Assembly (NCBI RefSeq): GCF_010731655.1
Contig: NZ_AP022619.1
Coordinates: 4,092,001 to 4,156,000 of the forward strand
Length of the DNA stretch: 64,000 bases
Reading direction: 5' to 3'
DNA from: Mycobacterium paraseoulense
GTDB lineage: Bacteria; Actinomycetota; Actinomycetes; Mycobacteriales; Mycobacteriaceae
Part shown: positions 61,720 to 64,000 of the stretch, piece after piece
How the letters are laid out: every line of letters starts with the position of its first letter
How positions within the stretch are numbered: the stretch's first letter is position 1
Program-made: the position numbers and the translations under genes
The notes under the pieces: model-generated
Seen by the model: the letters and a program-made list of their open reading frames with translations, nothing else
What the model was told of the DNA's origin: nothing
The model's database searches: none

Positions 61720-61808
61720 ATCCGTTCGTTTCGTGGCGCGGACATGTCACCCGCGCCGCGAGCCTGGGCGGCGTCGCGGCACGGGGTCAGACAAAAATAC
61801 GCGATCGT

Positions 61809-61848
61809 CCGAACATCAGACAATACGCCGTTATTGTCTGATGTTCGG
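61809..61848. promoter_or_regulatory. Long perfect inverted repeat between TetR gene and kinase-like gene
   Basis: CCGAACATCAGACAATA (61809-61825) and its exact reverse complement (61832-61848) flank a 6-base loop. The right arm encodes the last TetR codons (PNIRQ and stop). A related TCAGACA-N-TACGCG segment follows towards the kinase gene (about 61787-61803). It could be a TetR operator for the kinase-like gene or a terminator; the nearest minus-strand T-run (TTTTT) begins about 11 bases beyond the stem. Confidence 0.6.
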
Positions 61849-62451
61849 CACCAGGGCGCGTACCACGAACTTCTCGACGAACTCGCGTTTGTCGGCGACC
61901 GGGCGGTGTCGCCACGAGGGCGCGAGCAGAAACAACGTCGTCGCGTGCAGCCATTGGACGACCGACCGCGGATCGAGGTCCGCATGCAGGCGGCCCGCCG
62001 ATGTCCACCGCTCCAGCAACGGTTCGTAGTGGCGCAACAGCGTCTCCACGATGGGCTCCGAACCCCTCTCGAGCGCCGTCGCCACGGCGGTGCTCTCGGC
62101 GGCGAACAGCGCCTCGTTCAGTGGGTCGCCGTCCACCGATTCGACGCGCGCCAAGATCATCTCGGGCACCGAACGCGCGGGATCGTCCGGGGCGGCCAGT
62201 GAGCGCACCAACTCGCCGAGCGCGCGGTCGACGCGCGCCAAGATCAGATCCAGCAGGACGTCGTCGCGGCCGGGGAAGTACCGGTACACAGTGGACCGCG
62301 ACACTCCCGCCTCGTCGGCCACCTCGCCCATCCGGAACTGGGTGTTACCGCGTCGCACGATGCAGCGGCCCGCGGCGTCCAGGATGCGCCTGCGCGCCTC
62401 TTCGTCGTCGAGGATCGCGCGGTCGTCGCCCCACCGACGGCTCGGTTCCAT
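61831..62451 (-). CDS. TetR-family transcriptional regulator
   Basis: The 206-residue regulator has the N-terminal TetR helix-turn-helix (RRRILDAAGRCIVRRGNTQFRMGEVADEAGVSRSTVYRYFPGRDDVL) and an all-helical ligand-binding domain. The ATG at 62451 (MEPSRRWGDDRA) is preferred over the reading to 62502. It lies upstream of the kinase-like, amidohydrolase and Rieske genes on the same strand, and operator-like repeats flank those genes, so it probably controls them (inference). Confidence 0.9.
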   Translation of the reverse strand: MEPSRRWGDDRAILDDEEARRRILDAAGRCIVRRGNTQFRMGEVADEAGVSRSTVYRYFPGRDDVLLDLILARVDRALGELVRSLAAPDDPARSVPEMILARVESVDGDPLNEALFAAESTAVATALERGSEPIVETLLRHYEPLLERWTSAGRLHADLDPRSVVQWLHATTLFLLAPSWRHRPVADKREFVEKFVVRALVPNIRQ

Positions 62452-62542
62452 GGCGCAGATGTTACGGCGCCCCTGGCGGGAAACAACGAAATCGATTGCC
62501 AACCAAGCACATCGCCGATGCCTTGCACCAAGACCTCGACGC

Positions 62543-63040
62543 CTAGGGTCGTCGGGTCAGGGCGGTCCAGGTCAGCGTGACGCGGGTGCCCTGCGGCGTG
62601 CGGTCGATGGTCACTTCGTCAGCCAGTGCCTCCATGAGCGGGATGCCGCGCCCGCGGAGCTGCTGATGGTGCAGTGCCGGAACTTTGTGGCGCCAGCGGC
62701 CGCGATCGTCGACGGTGACGGCCAGGCCGTCGGATCGGTGGTCATAGGCCGCACTCACGTCCAGCGTCCCGCGCCGGGAGGCGTCGCAATAGGCGAATTC
62801 CGCGGCGTTGGCGATGGCTTCGTTCACCGCCAGCAACACGTCGCTGAACCGGTCGGCGTCGCGGGCGAGGTGCGTTTCGAGCCAGGTCGCGAACTCGGCG
62901 CGGGCCCGGGCGGCGCTGCGGGCGTCGGTGGGGACGCGGTTCCGTACAAAGCGGGACCGATCACCGAGGTTCGCCGCGCTGTGCGGCTGATGATCAGAAC
63001 ACCCCATCGTTCCCAGCTGTGCCCCCATCTCAGGCCTCAC
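62543..63040 (-). CDS. RsbW-like ATP-binding anti-sigma factor
   Basis: The 165-residue protein has a GHKL/HATPase_c_2 domain: N-box VNEAIANAAEFAY, G1 DDRGRWRHK, and G2 LRGRGIPLMEALADEVTI. Such serine kinases hold sigma factors inactive and phosphorylate their STAS antagonist. It starts with GTG at 63040, overlapping the STAS gene stop by 4 bp (GTGA); an ATG at 63028 is an alternative. No sigma factor gene is adjacent. Confidence 0.87.
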   Translation of the reverse strand: MRPEMGAQLGTMGCSDHQPHSAANLGDRSRFVRNRVPTDARSAARARAEFATWLETHLARDADRFSDVLLAVNEAIANAAEFAYCDASRRGTLDVSAAYDHRSDGLAVTVDDRGRWRHKVPALHHQQLRGRGIPLMEALADEVTIDRTPQGTRVTLTWTALTRRP

Positions 63041-63414
63041 CCAGCAGCGACGCCGCTCAGCGCGTCGTCGAGCGAGCTGTAGAGCGCGAGCACGCTGTCG
63101 ATGCCCATCAGTTTGATCGGCCGGCTCGTCGCGGACCCGTTGGCGACGACCGCGAACCGGGTGGGCGGCTCGGCCTCCGCCTGCGCCGTGACCAGGACGG
63201 TCATCCCCGCCGATGCCAAGAAGTCGACTTTGGAGAGGTCGACGATGAGCGCGGCGGGTTTGGTCCCGAGCGCCGTCTGGATCGCGTCGGCCAGATGCGG
63301 CGAGCTGAGCATGTCCACCTCACCCGAGACGGTGAGCACGACCGCCTGATCTACCTGCTGTTTTCCTACTGCGAAAGCGGTCGGATCGATTGGATCGCCG
63401 GTTTGTTCGCCCAT
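63037..63414 (-). CDS. STAS-domain anti-sigma factor antagonist
   Basis: The 125-residue protein is a single STAS domain: VVLTVSGEVDMLSSPHLADAI, then LIVDLSKVDFLASAGMTVLV, where S68 is the usual phosphorylated serine. When unphosphorylated it binds the anti-sigma kinase and frees the sigma factor. It is co-transcribed and overlapping with the kinase gene. Start ATG 63414. Confidence 0.9.
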   Translation of the reverse strand: MGEQTGDPIDPTAFAVGKQQVDQAVVLTVSGEVDMLSSPHLADAIQTALGTKPAALIVDLSKVDFLASAGMTVLVTAQAEAEPPTRFAVVANGSATSRPIKLMGIDSVLALYSSLDDALSGVAAG

Positions 63415-63773
63415 GGTCCATCACTCACATTCGGTCCCCGGTGGGACGCCGTTAGCTCTCAAAATAGCCGCTGCCGAGGCCGGGGGCTGCTTGTTCAACC
63501 CCGCGGAAAGCGCTTGCCTTCGGAGGAGACACACTCCGTCGATCTGCGCTGCTAGCAACAGGTGCAGCCGCAACTTGTTTATTCGATGGTATGACACGGG
63601 GCGAACCACACTCAAAACGAGTGAACCGATCGCGCCACCGCCCCGTCCTGAGAGTGTGTCTGGCGGTCCCCGCAGAAGTTGCACCGGGCGTCGGCCCGTG
63701 CGTGAATCAGCTCAATCGGATTCGTGTCCAGTGTGGGCCTCGTTGCCTGCGCAAACACGGAAGGGCGGTGGGC
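63415..63773. other. Divergent gap between STAS gene and peroxidase gene
   Basis: This 359-bp interval holds short open frames on both strands, but none has a convincing start, family feature or protein-like composition. It must carry the promoters of the leftward STAS operon and the rightward peroxidase gene. I see no clear sigma-factor consensus in it. Confidence 0.5.
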
Positions 63774-64000
63774 ATGGAGCCCGATGATCGCAGTGGCGAG
63801 CCGGACGACCCGCCCGGCGACGTTGAGTCCACCCGGCCCGTTGCCGACGCGGTGTCACGCCGGCGGGCGTTGCTGGGCATGGGGGCCGTGGCGGGGATCG
63901 CCGCGGTCGATGTGGGCGGGTTCGCCTACGCCGGCGGCTGGCTGCGGCCCGGCGCGCTGACCCCACCGCGATTCGCCGACCGCTTCGAACACGTCTACGG
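63774..64000 (+). CDS. Catalase-family peroxidase, N-terminal part (3' end outside window)
   Basis: Only the first 75 codons are present. After an acidic start (MEPDDRSGEPDDPPGD) comes a twin-arginine-like segment RRRALLGMGAVAGIAAVDVGG. Then WLRPGALTPPRFADRFEHVYG leads into the catalase-like core, which in this family continues with a FRRNHAKG segment outside the window. Members are small haem peroxidases related to catalase, often exported. GGAAGGGCGG lies a few bases before the ATG at 63774. Read directly from the DNA. Confidence 0.7.
   Translation, partial: MEPDDRSGEPDDPPGDVESTRPVADAVSRRRALLGMGAVAGIAAVDVGGFAYAGGWLRPGALTPPRFADRFEHVY

Overview
This is an actinobacterial chromosome segment of very high GC centred on the replication origin, and gene content and order identify it as Mycobacterium. 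From about 1 to 34.9 kb the order is that of the M. tuberculosis oriC region read in reverse: pknA, pknB, trpG, DUF881 gene, crgA, PH-domain gene, ppiA, cwsA, tRNA-Ala, tRNA-Ile, DUF3566 gene, gyrA, gyrB, dciA, recF, dnaN, oriC, dnaA, rpmH, rnpA, yidD, yidC, jag, rsmG, parA, parB, Rv3916c-type gene, cwlM, trxC, trxB, rsmA, sigM, murJ, DUF6049 gene, mutT4. Remnants of an ESX-2 locus suggest a slow-growing non-tuberculous species (inference). The species cannot be named from this window. Comparisons with M. tuberculosis are from memory, not from a search.

From 2.2 to 17 kb the replication and cell-division genes mostly run leftward. From 17.6 to 24 kb the ribosomal protein, membrane insertase and partition genes run rightward. 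The origin lies in the dnaN-dnaA gap, with further DnaA boxes upstream of dnaA. Two perfect parS sites lie at the start of rsmG and inside parA. From 24 to 35 kb a leftward block holds cell-wall control genes (cwlM, murJ), the thioredoxin pair with a SigH-type promoter, and sigM with its anti-sigma gene. PknB, CwlM and MurJ belong to one known peptidoglycan control circuit.

From 35.0 to 37.2 kb a three-gene leftward operon sits between mutT4 and pcnA, which are adjacent in M. tuberculosis. It has a protein with a type VII secretion-like N-terminus and a beta-rich C-terminus, followed by two small membrane proteins. It looks like an undescribed toxin-immunity type cassette.

From 37.4 to 51.7 kb come pcnA, an aspartate-repeat protein, a small DUF2563-like protein, a decayed Mce-associated gene, two paralogous one-pass membrane proteins (the first followed by a gene vestige), then ESX-2-flank genes: a 729-residue secretion-associated protein, a 311-residue Pro/Gly-rich protein, a lysozyme-like protein, eccB and eccC. 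The rest of ESX-2 (PE/PPE, esx, espG, eccD, mycP, eccE, eccA) is not here; the locus stops at an opposing mmpL gene.

From 51.6 to 64 kb the content is accessory: MmpL transporter, a NarL-type two-component system, a Rieske oxygenase, an N-acyl-D-amino-acid deacylase-like amidohydrolase, an aminoglycoside-phosphotransferase-like kinase, a TetR regulator with candidate operators nearby, an anti-sigma/antagonist pair, and the start of a catalase-like peroxidase cut by the window edge.
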